DNA from: Siphonodentalium dalli
Lineage: Eukaryota; Mollusca; Scaphopoda; Gadilida; Siphonodentaliidae
Length of the DNA stretch: 64,000 nt
Assembly: GCA_032622095.1 (NCBI GenBank)
Contig: CP136065.1
Span: 208,792,151 to 208,856,150, forward strand
Direction of reading: 5' to 3'
Position 1 is the first letter of the stretch; each line of letters opens with the position of its first letter. Both the position numbers and the translations under genes were made by a program. Under the pieces are notes generated by a model. The model searched no databases, was not told the origin of the DNA, and saw only the letters and a program-made list of their open reading frames with translations. This document shows positions 21,842 to 31,667 of the stretch, piece after piece.

Positions 21842-22150
21842 TTGTTGCAAGTGGGGGATAGACTGCGGAAAACACGAGTTAGTCTGCGGAGGCTTCGTCG
21901 TCGACGAAAATGGATGCGAGTGTGGGAGAGGATGTGGGAGTTGGCAGATATAGATGGACAGATCAAGGCAAAGACAGATGAGATGAAGGCGCTGTCTGCT
22001 ACGTGGCTTGATCTGATGTGGCATGTAAATACAGATCGGGACATGCTGCGGGAATTGCAAGCCTGCCTTACAATAGACTACTGTGTGAATGTGATGTTGT
22101 TAATTCAGCTCTGCTGTAATGTACATCAACTGAACAAATTTGACCCATGA
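21842..22150 (+). CDS. Basic coiled-coil-like ORF of unknown function, copy A
   Basis: Open for 102 codons: LLQVGDRLRKTRVSLRRLRR, then WERMWELADIDGQIKAKTDE, then ATWLDLMWHVNTDRDMLREL, ending in a cysteine-containing hydrophobic tail. The Arg-rich start and heptad-like Leu/Met spacing fit a DNA-binding or coiled-coil segment of a transposon protein. Copy B keeps the frame with both silent and replacement differences, so constraint is unproven. The antisense strand is also open (21554-22060), so the coding strand is an inference from composition. Confidence 0.35.
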   Translation: MLQVGDRLRKTRVSLRRLRRRRKWMRVWERMWELADIDGQIKAKTDEMKALSATWLDLMWHVNTDRDMLRELQACLTIDYCVNVMLLIQLCCNVHQLNKFDP

Positions 22151-22261
22151 TAAGTCACTACATTACCAGTAGGTCCCTACTTAGGACAAGGCGTTGGAAC
22201 TTGGACAGTCGTCACATGACAAAGAAAATTTTCAACTAGAGAACATCATCAAAATTGCAAA

Positions 22262-22662
22262 TTAACCCTTTACCCAACAGAACTGCCCTGTGCCAATGCA
22301 TTCTCTTATATATGCGAGTCGACCATAGGTCGCCTCGCATATATAAGAGAATGCATTGGCTTAACACATTAAAAATTATAAAATTGTTAAATAATGTAAG
22401 AAAAAATGGTAAAAAGTGTTAAAAAAAAGATTTTTTTTAGGCCAATGCATTCTCTTATATATGCGAGGCGACCTATGGTCGACTCGCATATATAAGAGAA
22501 TGCATTGGCACAGGGCATAACTGTAACTATCACAATGTGGTCAAGGAACCGGTTCCAATGATATCCATATTTGTATGGTTCTATTGAGACAGACCGAAGA
22601 TATTTTAGCCTGTTGAAGCTTTATTTGGCCGGTTTTGGCCGGTTTGTTGGGTAAAGGGTTAA
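22262..22662. mobile_element. TTAA-flanked MITE (CCCTTTACCCAACA ends) with two palindromes, copy A
   Basis: TTAA at both edges and inverted termini CCCTTTACCCAACA / TGTTGGGTAAAGGG. Two 70-bp palindromes of the CCAATGCATTCTCTTATATA type (22290-22362 and 22440-22511) flank a central A/T tract. The right part carries GGCCGGTTTTGGCCGGTTTG. A copy lies at 59599-59989, and an extra copy in opposite orientation is inserted at 37247-37646. The piggyBac-type assignment is from TTAA and terminal CCC only. Confidence 0.75.
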
Positions 22663-22827
22663 AACACACTGCTGAAGAATGTTACATGTACTGTAAAGTT
22701 GGCCAGGCCTGGACCTTAATTGCTGCCAATTGTGATTGATGCCGCCACAATGATGCAACTCTTAAACCACCAAATTTTTACAAAAGTTGAAGTTCATAGA
22801 AATATAAAGTACATTTCCACAACACTA

Positions 22828-22966
22828 TTCCCCCTTTTATAAATTTAAGAGTTATTCCCCCTTTTATAAATTTAAGAGTTATTCCCCCTTTTATAAATTT
22901 AAGAGTTATTCCCCCTTTTATAAATTTAAGAGTTATTCCCCCTTTTATAAATTTAAGAGTTCTGTG
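22828..22966. repeat. 27-bp minisatellite, 5 units, copy A
   Basis: Five near-perfect units of ATTCCCCCTTTTATAAATTT + AAGAGTT. Copy B has three units at 60152-60236, so unit number changed after the large duplication. Regular spacing without distinct spacers rules out a CRISPR-like reading. Confidence 0.9.
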
Positions 22967-23002
22967 GGATTGAAACAAAGCTCCATTTTTTTACAGGAAT
23001 AA

Positions 23003-23048
23003 TGAAAGTGCCAATGATACTGAAGCTTGACTCAAGTTGAGCTAAAAA
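23003..23048. mobile_element. Minimal pearl-like relic (ends only)
   Basis: A 46-bp sequence consists of the left end TGAAAGTGCCAATGATACTG joined almost directly to the right end AAGTTGAGCTAAAAA. These match the two ends of the large tandem-core element at 41632-44104. It may be a deletion derivative lacking all core repeats, or an independent minimal insertion. Same relic at 60276-60321. Confidence 0.5.
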
Positions 23049-23448
23049 CAAGGGTTACAGAATGAGTGAAGAAAATGTTTCCAACATTAAGTTTTTATTT
23101 ACCTAAACAGGACCAAGTGTTCAAAGAATCAATCAAGAGGGTTGTTCTGTTCTGTAATACCACCTTCCTACAAAGTGCATTCATGAAACTCTTCAGCATC
23201 GGAGAAACACATGACAGAAACATCAGCAGTACCAAGGGAAGAGTAAGTTCAACGACACGAAGATAGCTTTAATATATAGGAACTATCTTCTTCAGATACT
23301 TCCCCACTCAACCGGTCTCATTGGAAGGAAGTATGTGGAAGGTGGCGATAACAACACTCGATCAGGCAAACAGAAATGCACACAACAACAAAATTAAGAA
23401 GAAGCTGGATGTCAGAGCTGTGTATACATACTCCTGCTAGAACAGAAC

Positions 23449-23597
23449 CAAGCCTTGAAATAGTGTGTCTGTCATTTGCAGAATGAGGTCCCCAGAGAGT
23501 GAATTTAGAGATGCTATCCCGCATAGCGGGCTAGCATCACCAACCTCACCCTCTGGGAACCTCATTCTGCAAATGACAGACACTATTTCAAGGCTTG
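23449..23597. mobile_element. hAT-type hairpin MITE, monomer, copy A
   Basis: 149 bp with ends CAAGCCTTGAAATAG / CTATTTCAAGGCTTG around one long hairpin. Flanks AACAGAAC (23441-23448) and AACAGATC (23598-23605): the last two bases differ because the large-duplication breakpoint falls inside the right TSD. The copy-B partner at 60712-60862 has a perfect AACAGAAC pair. Confidence 0.85.
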
Positions 23598-23603
23598 AAC
23601 AGA

Positions 23604-25186
23604 TCTTATGTCTTATGTATTCCTTATATACATGTACACCAAGTCTTGACTTTCGACGTACCAGTAAATTGGGTGAATGATATTGTCGAATTAACGCTCT
23701 TTATTCAATCTAAACACTTAACTGAGCAGTGAACAAGTGAACGATGCACAACACATACACAAATAACACCTTCGATAACCCGAAGAAGTCAAATAATACC
23801 TAAATAAGTGTTTTGGCATTATTTAAACTTCGCCAAACCTCGAAATCCAAAAACTTGGACAGAGGCTAGATTGAAAACATATGTGCCAATTAATGGTGAT
23901 CAATTCATTCTTGACGCTACAGTCAGAAATATGTCAGACAAAGATAAACGGCAAGTCAAATACGACACTAACAAAGTGATTAATTTCTTATCCCAACATC
24001 AGTGGTATCAATTTCACAACACAGATGTGGCATATATCGTCACATGACCCAACCAACTTATGTTAGCTGGACTAGACTGGGCACTAAAGCCATTGGACAC
24101 GCCTTAAAGCGTGATTGACTGCTGACCTGCCATGTGCTGGCTATATACTACACAACTCAAAAAATCGGAACTCGCACATACCAGTTTAAACTGACTGGAA
24201 GATTCTTTTATCTTAAAGTGGCCATACAGTCTTCACATCGACAGTTGACGCATTCCGGATATACAGAATGATTGCATGAAATTTTGCAAATCCAACCTAC
24301 CACAAACGTGGCAAAGAAGAATATGGAATCCTATAATTCCGGATATACAGAATGATTGCATGAAATTTTCAAATCCAACCTACCACAAACGTGGCAAAAA
24401 CTAATATTGAATCCTATGCATTCCGGAGATACAGATTGATTGCATGAAATTTGCAAATCCAACGATTCCACACAACGTGGCACAAACTATATACACATGT
24501 AATACATGTTAACAGACATATAAAATGTCGACTTATCTAATTAAATCGCCTGTCCCCGACAAGTAGTCGGCGAATAAAAATAGACACGAAACACTAGCTT
24601 AAAGTGACTATCCAAATTCATAGCATAGTGTCGGGCACCACGTTGAACATAACGCTACCTAATGGTTGGGTATGCATACACCATTTTATATACAAAATTG
24701 CTAGTAGTTGGAGCCCGTGCAGAAAAAAACCTAAGTCGGCTATACCTGTGTCATGTCTAGATGCAGGAGGATCCATATATATACTCCAACATTCATATTA
24801 TATGCCAAAAATTGAAAATTATGGGCACAAAAATATTTTCTAAGAATAGCCCTTAAAATATCGAACCCCAAATTGGAGCCTGTGCAGAATAATTCTATCT
24901 CCTAGTTTGAAACACCTTGATTTTGATTGGTTATAGTATAACTAGCAATTAGCAACTAGCATGTCCCCTTCGGCTTTCCATATATCGCGATACATTGAAT
25001 ACATGATGAATCTTTGCGTCACTACTAGTATAAATGTAGATGTTTATATTTTCCATAATCATAATGTGTTTATGAAATTATTGTAAACATGTAGATGAGG
25101 ACAATACTAGTATATGTAATTAATATTTGAGGATGATAATGGTAGCTTAAATGGGTTTTTCTGACAGTTAATATTATTACTTTCAG
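23604..25186. other. Unique spacer between duplication copies, with an orphan ORF and a 3-unit repeat
   Basis: An open + frame at 23808-24047 (PKTWTEARLKTYVPINGDQF, then VKYDTNKVINFLSQHQWYQF) looks exon-like but has no known motif. At 24252-24490 three units of about 84 bp repeat (ATTCCGGATATACAGAATGA, then CCAACCTACCACAAACGTGG). The rest is AT-rich and ends in an acceptor-like TTACTTTCAG at 25186. Confidence 0.4.
24252..24490. repeat. About 84-bp tandem repeat, 3 units
   Basis: Each unit carries ATTCCGGATATACAGAATGA, TTGCATGAAATTT, AAATCCAAC and ACGTGGCA. The third unit is more diverged. No coding potential. Confidence 0.7.
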
Positions 25187-26218
25187 GTAACAGACCAATC
25201 CTGCAGTGATGGTGCAACTATACTGATTGATCAAGAGCTCAATGAACCCATATCAAGTGGATCTGACATCAGCAGAGGGGAACTTTTGACTCTGATTATG
25301 GCATTTACTGTGCGGCATAAATTAAGTGGAATAGCACTGAGGGATTTGATTGAGCTGTTTAATACTATACTGCCAAATAGCCTACCAGCATCCAAGTATC
25401 TCTTTGACAAACACTTCAACACTCCAGATGAACTGGTATTCAATTACTTCTGTGAAAATTGTGAGTCATTCATGGATTCAGACATGCAAAAATGTTCTTT
25501 TTGTGGAATCGACTTTGACAGACAGAAAGCACATGCTAAAAAGAACTATTTTCTAACACTTCCATTGGAAATTCAAATTGGGGATTTGTTTGAAAAACAG
25601 GACCTCAGCAAATTCTTGGTGAAGACAGACCCATCACTCTCTGTTCGTGATACAGAATACATCAATAGTATTCGAGATAGAAAGTTATATAAACAGAAAT
25701 CAGTCTCGGAATTCACCAAACACAGTGATAACATCACCGTAACAATAAGTGCAGATGGCGCGCCTGTGTTCAGTTCATCAAATAAATCATTCTGGCCTGT
25801 GTTCTGCACTATAAATGAGCTACCAGAGAACAAAAAATCAGAATTTATGCTATTGCATTCTTTGTGGTTTGGTTCATCAAAGCCAAATCCAATGCAGTAT
25901 ATGAAACCATTCATCAATGAGATTCAAAAAATCAATTCTCCTGAAAATCCAGGTATTATCTGGAAAGATTTGGATGGCAATGAAAGAAAAACAAAATGTC
26001 TTCCTCTGTTATGTGTTTGCGACAGTATTGCCAGACCAGTTTTTCAAAACATGAAACAATTCAATGGTGAATTTGGATGTTCTTTCTGCTTACACAAGGG
26101 AGAAAGAACACCGAAGGGGCATGGTGAAACAAGAGTATACCCTGTTCTTAAAGATATGCCTCCTCTAAGAAATCATAACTGTACCAGTCCTCGGGCTGTA
26201 CCAGTTTGCACCCCCTAG
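25187..26218 (+). pseudogene. CACTA/EnSpm-type transposase (Transposase_21-like), C-terminally truncated
   Basis: After the TTTCAG acceptor the frame is open for 343 codons. The N-part (GELLTLIMAFTVRHKLSGIA) and a zinc-ribbon-like CENCESFMDSDMQKCSFCG precede the core: TVTISADGAPVFSSSNKSFW, PVFCTINELPENKKSEFM, LWFGSSKPNPMQYMKPFINE, PLLCVCDSIARPVFQNMKQF and NGEFGCSFCLHKGERTPKG. This order is characteristic of tnp2/Transposase_21 proteins of CACTA elements, whose catalytic Asp lies in the S-x-D-G and V-C-D-S blocks. Homology stops near 26178 and is followed by an unrelated tail to the stop. The full protein is normally far longer. I see no CACTA-type termini in the window. Confidence 0.75.
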
Positions 26219-27546
26219 TCCTGCATCAGCAGACCGTGGCAGGCAGAGTGCCGTTCTCTGAGATTCGGGCAACCAATTCTCCGGGACAATAGCACCCGAG
26301 CCTTTGGAGGCTGTTCTGTGTGGGGAAGACTCGCTGTCGTGTACCGTCAATAGCCATTTCTATTTGGGAAGATATAAATAGTAAATACAGACATCACTCT
26401 CATCGCATGAAACGGGGGGAAAAAGCAGCAGAAGAAGAAGTCTCTACTGCTCGGTTTCTACTAGTAGCTGGCACGTATGGTATGGCACTGCCTGGGATGT
26501 TTATTCCAAAAGACAAGGGGGGAGGTACAAGCTTGAGCAATGCTGGAATCTGAATTTATGAGCTCTTTCACATAACATATCAAAGCTGATTCATGACTAA
26601 ATCACATTTACATGAAATCTGTTTTGGAAGAGTACATTCCCGTCAAACTGGAATATTAAATTTATTGCTCGTTGCCTCCTCCTGGGCTTGCATTCTAATC
26701 CATATAGTTCAGTTGAAGGGCTTCTCCTTGGCGGAAAAATTTAATTTTTAAAATTAAAATTAGTTTTTCCTCAAGGGAAGCCCGAAACTGAACTATCATA
26801 GATCCCTCCCATGGCGGTGCCATTCCCAACCCCGCGACTCTCAAATCTTATTATTTATCTCTTCCTTTTATATTAATACACATTAATTTAATTCCTCTCC
26901 AATAGATCGGCTATTCGGATAAGTTAGAATTACTTAGGAAGCCGAGCAAAATAATTGTAAGTTACAACCAGTAACACACATAAATCTGGACCAGTCAATC
27001 TGTTTCTAAACAGATAAATGAACTAATGTATATCGCTTAAATTATGTAATTGTTGTTGTGATATACATTTATAGATGCAAATGTTTTTTTGTGTAGTAAA
27101 TAATTTAATTGCCTGATTGAATGAGCAGCTTATAATTTGTGTGTAATAATTGCTTTTCGTAATTAGAAAATATCTGTATTAATTTATTTTTGCTACTCGT
27201 AAATTTATTTTAATGTAAAATAACATTGTATGTGGAGTGTATTAATTTAACGGGAAATAGCATAAGATCAATATCCCATTAAATACAGTCATCACAGGTG
27301 TTACACGCAGTTAATCATTAACACGGATATACCGTTTATTGAATAGCCTGGCTAAGTAATACGAGCGTGATTCAGTTGTTCGACTTGTCGAGACATTAAC
27401 GCGGACAATCCGTTTGATTGATAGATTAATAGAGGAGCAACGTAAGACAACTATCATAAACAGATAAAAAGATCGGAACTGTCACAAGTGACTATTAATA
27501 TAAGGCGGAAAATCCGTTTATATTTTATCAAGTCATAATACAGGCG
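26219..27546. other. Unique interval with an imperfect 94-bp hairpin (26703-26796)
   Basis: At 26703-26796 the arms ATAGTTCAGTTGAAGGGCTT and GGAAGCCCGAAACTGAACTAT-like complement surround an A/T-rich loop, so a MITE-like or structured element is possible. Further right, three variants of GCGGA(C/A)AATCCGTTT / ACGGATATACCGTTT recur (27320-27515), a loose inverted motif. A short + frame at 26320-26553 has no motif. Otherwise nothing is supported. Confidence 0.4.
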
Positions 27547-27593
27547 AGTATAGATAATGGCAGCCAACGCAGTCTCAATAATATTATAGCACC

Positions 27594-28483
27594 TTCGAAG
27601 ACTTGCGTAATATAGTGGGCATTGGTGAGAAGTCGGCGGGGAAGATCATACATTACAGGGAACAGGTAGGTGACATAGAGATGTCAAAACATTGTCCAAG
27701 ATACTCTCCCCCAAACTGTGTGCCCAAATTCAAGGATCAATTGACTTTAGCCCAGCCATGGAGAGGCTGGATTACTCTCTCTCTGAGGAGGAGTTTGAAG
27801 AACCAAAGATGTCCAGCTCTCCGGTCATTACAAAAGGTATGGATGAAAACTGGAAGGGTAAGGTAAATAGGGTCTCAGAGCAAGAAAAGAAAGATTTGTT
27901 GGCAAACATAAGCATTGATGCAAAAGAGACCGAGCAAGAGAGAGAGGCAAAGAGACAGCAGCAAAGAGAAGATAGAGACAATCGACCAAGAGATCTCAAA
28001 CAAGGAAGAAAAGGAAGATTGGCTTGAAAAAGTAAATAGAGAATGTAAATAACTAAACGATCGAAAGAGACAAGCTGAAAGGGAACGCGAACAGGAAGAG
28101 AGAGAAGATCGACAAAGAGAAGAAGATAGAAAATACGAAGATCGACAAAGAGAAGAAAATAGAGAACGCGAAGAGAGAGACCGCTGGAAAGATCAACTCC
28201 TTTCCACACTGCTACATTGGTTTTACGGCTGCTGTGACATTCTTCAACGTATCTCAAAAATGGGCATTGCAAGCCGTACCTTCTTCCCGTCTTTTGTTGG
28301 AAACGGATTCCCCCTACTTTGGCCAACCTTGGGGGAGCAGAAATCAGTAGTCCTGCTTATATTGGAAATGTTGCGCAGGTCGTCTCAGACATAAGGAATG
28401 AAACTCTTCAGGACGTCTTGCAAGCAACTATCCTGAATACTAGCCGTTTTTACGGAACACCTGTTCCGGGGAACTTTCTTTAA
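27594..28483 (+). pseudogene. HhH / coiled-coil / TatD-C-terminal remnant, copy B
   Basis: Better preserved than copy A at the start: TFEDLRNIVGIGEKSAGKII then HYREQVGDIE gives a readable helix-hairpin-helix motif (GIGxKxAxxI). The coiled-coil part is longer, with REREQEREDRQREEDRKYED-like charged repeats that are shortened in copy A, ending RDRWKDQLLSTLLHWFYG. The TatD C-terminus has the same one-base frame change at the G run (about 28330) as copy A, so the lesion is ancestral. No MITE interrupts this copy. HhH motifs bind DNA backbone, and together with TatD this would suit a nuclease, but the order of the parts is an inference from one locus. Confidence 0.6.
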
Positions 28484-29554
28484 TCATCTCTCCCTCATTC
28501 GGGACCAACTGCCGCAGAGGCATCACTTTTTGTATTATATTGTAATGATTCAACTAGCAGTTACCCATGAAGTAATCATCATTCTTGTTTTTGTCAAGAG
28601 AATTGATTGGTACAACACTGGGCACAGTGTCAAATTTTTGTGTATTCTTCCATGTATTCCCAGCAGGTTCACTACACAATTTAGAGGTGAAGAAGTAATA
28701 ACAGGTTTCTATATTCATATTTAAGACACAGTTTATTCTATATAATAGCACAATTCATGATAAGGCAAGATGTCAGCCGAAATACGTGTGTTCTTGTTCG
28801 TGGTCACATAACGGACACATATTCTATTTAACACAATAGTTTATTCTATCACATTAATTAATGGTAAAGTCATAATCAATGGTAATTTCAACATGTCAGC
28901 CAAGTGCGTCTTTCTTGTTCAGTGTCCAGTTCTGTTCTAAAGTAATAAAAGGAATCTATACTCTTTATATAACATGGTCGATAAAGTAATAATAGGACAT
29001 TCAATTCTCTATTTAACATAGTTCATTATAATAGCAAGAATGGTAAAGCAAGATGTCCGCCAAATAGGTCTTGTTCGGTCATGCGATTTTGTAAATATGT
29101 TGTTATGGGTCTTGTCTGGTCTGACCCGAGGAACTATTGTAGATGCGAGTTACTCGTTTGCTGGTCCTCCTTTGTATTGAGCTTGTCATCCTCTCCGGGA
29201 AGAAATCTTCATTCTCCTTGTCTCTGACAGCCTTACCAAACCAGATGCCGGCCTGGAGGCGAGGCGCTCGTTCCATATATCCTTTGTATAATGCACTCAA
29301 GAGAGGAAACTGCTCCACAACGATCTTGGGTAACGAGGTCGCCCGACCCAGACTGATACGAGAAAGGAACCCCCATGAAGACTCCCTAGTCTAATGTACT
29401 GGTTCCATATCTCGTCTTTGTCACCGTTATCCGTCCGAACCAAGATCGATACGAGGAAAGAACCTCAACGAAGACTCCCTGTCTGATGTACTGGTTCCAT
29501 ATATCGTCTTTGTCACCATAATCCGTCCGAACCAAGATCGCCATACTGCAACCC
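28484..29554. other. Anonymous interval with about 92-bp repeats, copy B
   Basis: Counterpart of 9594-10699. The 92-bp units are at about 29350-29545. No new feature relative to copy A except small indels. Confidence 0.35.
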
Positions 29555-29555
29555 G

Positions 29556-30589
29556 ATGAAGCCTCAACAAAAGGCCCATCATAAGGAGCTATTAAAACCT
29601 GTAACTAAACAAACGACTGCTCCAAAGCAGCCAACACAGAAGACTGCCACAAAGCAGCCACCACAAAAGACTGCCCCAAGGCAGCCAACACAACAGAAGA
29701 CCAGATCAAAGGGCCCAGGCATTGATGGCGATCGATACGCATTTTCACCTCAATCGTCTTTGCAAAAGCCTCCACGTGTCACTAACATCACCATTGGAGG
29801 CAATTCGGACAAGTATCACCCAACTAATAATGCCTAGGGTTCTGGTTACGGTCATCGGTGGTGTAAATGTGATGTGCGATCCACTGGAATACCCAAACAT
29901 CATTCCAGTGGACCCATATTGGAAGACAGCAGTGGGGGTCCATCCCAAACAATATCATATGATAACGGATGTTGGCATACTTACTAGATGGATCCAGCTA
30001 ATAAACGACCCACGTGTCACAGCTGTTTGAGAAATCGGGCTGGACCGATCTATCCGCGGCATCACGCCACAAGGTCGTTATGATCAGGATTTGGCTTTCA
30101 CCAGACTACTGTACCACACCAAGACAGTAGCAGAAAAGCCAATTGTACTACACTTGCGTGGCGACAAAAACGACCCATGGTCATGGGACGTAAGTCATGT
30201 TGGTCTCAACATCTGCTCAAGTGAGTGGCTATCCAGAAGGAAATTCCATTTCCACTCCTTCATGGGTACCCCAGATATCGTCCAAGCACGGAGCGATCGG
30301 TTTCGAAATACTTAATTCGGTATAAATGGGTCATGTTTCTGGTTCGCCGATCCACAAAAGGCTGCAGTAGCAGCTATTCCTAAAGATCGGCTAATATTGG
30401 AGACCAATGCACCCTATTTCAACGAGCAGATCTCAGGACGACCATACACGTACTTCTCCGGCCTTATTGGGAGAAATAGCAGAGTGTGTAGCCATCATCA
30501 GAGGAGAGACAATTCAAGAAGTCCTCCATTACACCAATAATAATGCTACCGCTCTTTATGAAATTGGCAAATTACCAACATTCCAATAA
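29556..30589 (+). pseudogene. TatD-type hydrolase pseudogene, copy B
   Basis: Same domain order as copy A: AIDTHFHLNRLCK (29725), VGVHPKQYH, then TGA in place of the Gly of GEIGLD (30028-30030), PIVLHLRG, HFHSFMGT and ILETNAPYF. The Asp of the last motif is Asn here (GACC to GACCAAT context), so a predicted ligand is lost in this copy. The Pro/Gln-rich linker is shortened by about 100 bases. A four-base addition near 30450 shifts the C-terminus, which retains GETIQEVLHYTNNNATALYE. Clearly non-functional. Confidence 0.75.
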
Positions 30590-31666
30590 GGTCCAAGAGA
30601 CGAACAAATGATCACCCATAGGTGATTGATTATATATCCTTTATACATATGTACAGTAAATGATAGATAATTCCACTTATGCAATTACATATTCTTTTTT
30701 CTCAAAATCTGTTCCAAAACACAAATAATTATACAATGTTTTATACAGTAGCACTGTTCCAATCCGTTTGGTCAAAAGGATTGATGAAGAAAAATCTAGG
30801 CAATGAGCGGATATAACAGCCAATGAAAGATCGGCGCAATTCGGGAACAGACCAGCGGAGTGATACGCTATGGATTCGTTCTTCACTCCTCGACAGCCAC
30901 GACAAACAGTTTAAATTCTACTTTATAATATTATCTATTGCCGTATTATTATACATCGTTGGATCTTCATGATTATATACAAGGTTAGTTGTTTATTCAT
31001 TATTCATATGTATTGATTGTTATTACATGACACACACCAAAAATTCAACAATACGAGGAAAGAACCTCAATGAAGACTCCCTAGTCTGATGTAGTGGTTT
31101 AACACGGGAAAGGAATCTCGATGAAGACTCCTGGGTCTGATGTATTGATTCCCTGTATCGTCTTTGCCACCGTAATTCGCAAATCACAAAGAATATGCAA
31201 AGGGACTAGTCTAGTTGGAAGGATCATGGGAAATCCACCCTGAATGTTTATTCCACCCTGTATGTATGGTTATGCAAGAACATATCCATATGATGAAACA
31301 TCCGAAACTGGGCATGCTATTCTTAGAACAGAGACACACACTGAATAAATCGCCAAATTCGCTGAGAAACATTCCACCACTACACTTGGAAAAAAAGGGA
31401 AAAGCATTCTGGGAGATATGCCAGGCTTCAAGGTTATTATTGGGACCCAAGGATATGCCAATTCAAACTTTTCTTTCAACGTTTATCAGGTTGGCGATTA
31501 TCACAATATGATAGGGGAACACCGTGTACATAACTTAACTATCACAAGTATAATTTGAAAATATTCAATTTCAAAGAACCATGGTAATGTTTAGCTTGAT
31601 ACAATTTGTCACTCATCGGAAAGCTCTCGCCACTGACAGTAATGATTGCATATTATTATTATTTTA
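30590..31666. other. Interval with diverged 92-bp repeats and coding-like remnant, copy B
   Basis: Counterpart of 11808-13219 but without the 299-bp segment. The stretch 31215-31511 is open for 98 codons in a frame different from the one that looks ancestral, which argues against function. Confidence 0.3.
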
Positions 31667-31667
31667 G

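Larger units (their letters stand above)
8492..23603. repeat. Large direct duplication, copy A (15.1 kb)
   Basis: Collinear with 27547-60868. Shared sequence begins at AGTATAGATAATGG (8492 and 27547) and ends at AACAGA right of a hairpin MITE (23603 and 60868). Gene remnants, MITEs, minisatellites and inverted repeats appear in the same order. Copy A carries its own additions: the MITE at 8680-8937, 12031-12329, 13248-13519 and about 16858-17262. It lacks the large insertions of copy B. By eye the copies are near-identical over long stretches with scattered substitutions and small indels. Confidence 0.92.

Noticed and set aside
21554-22060. 168-codon minus-strand ORF, conserved at 58891-59397
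   Set aside because: Composition (His/Pro/Cys/Ile-rich) looks non-coding, and it is antisense to a more protein-like Arg/Leu/Glu ORF. Conservation is explained by the duplication.
22778-22978. Regular 27-bp repeats considered as a CRISPR-like array
   Set aside because: Units abut without spacers and the context is a metazoan genome. A simple minisatellite with 5 versus 3 units in the two copies.
27594-30589. Bacterial contamination or recent bacterial transfer, because HhH and TatD domains are common in bacteria
   Set aside because: The remnants sit within the large duplication with metazoan MITEs and have the surrounding base composition. TatD and HhH domains also occur in animals.
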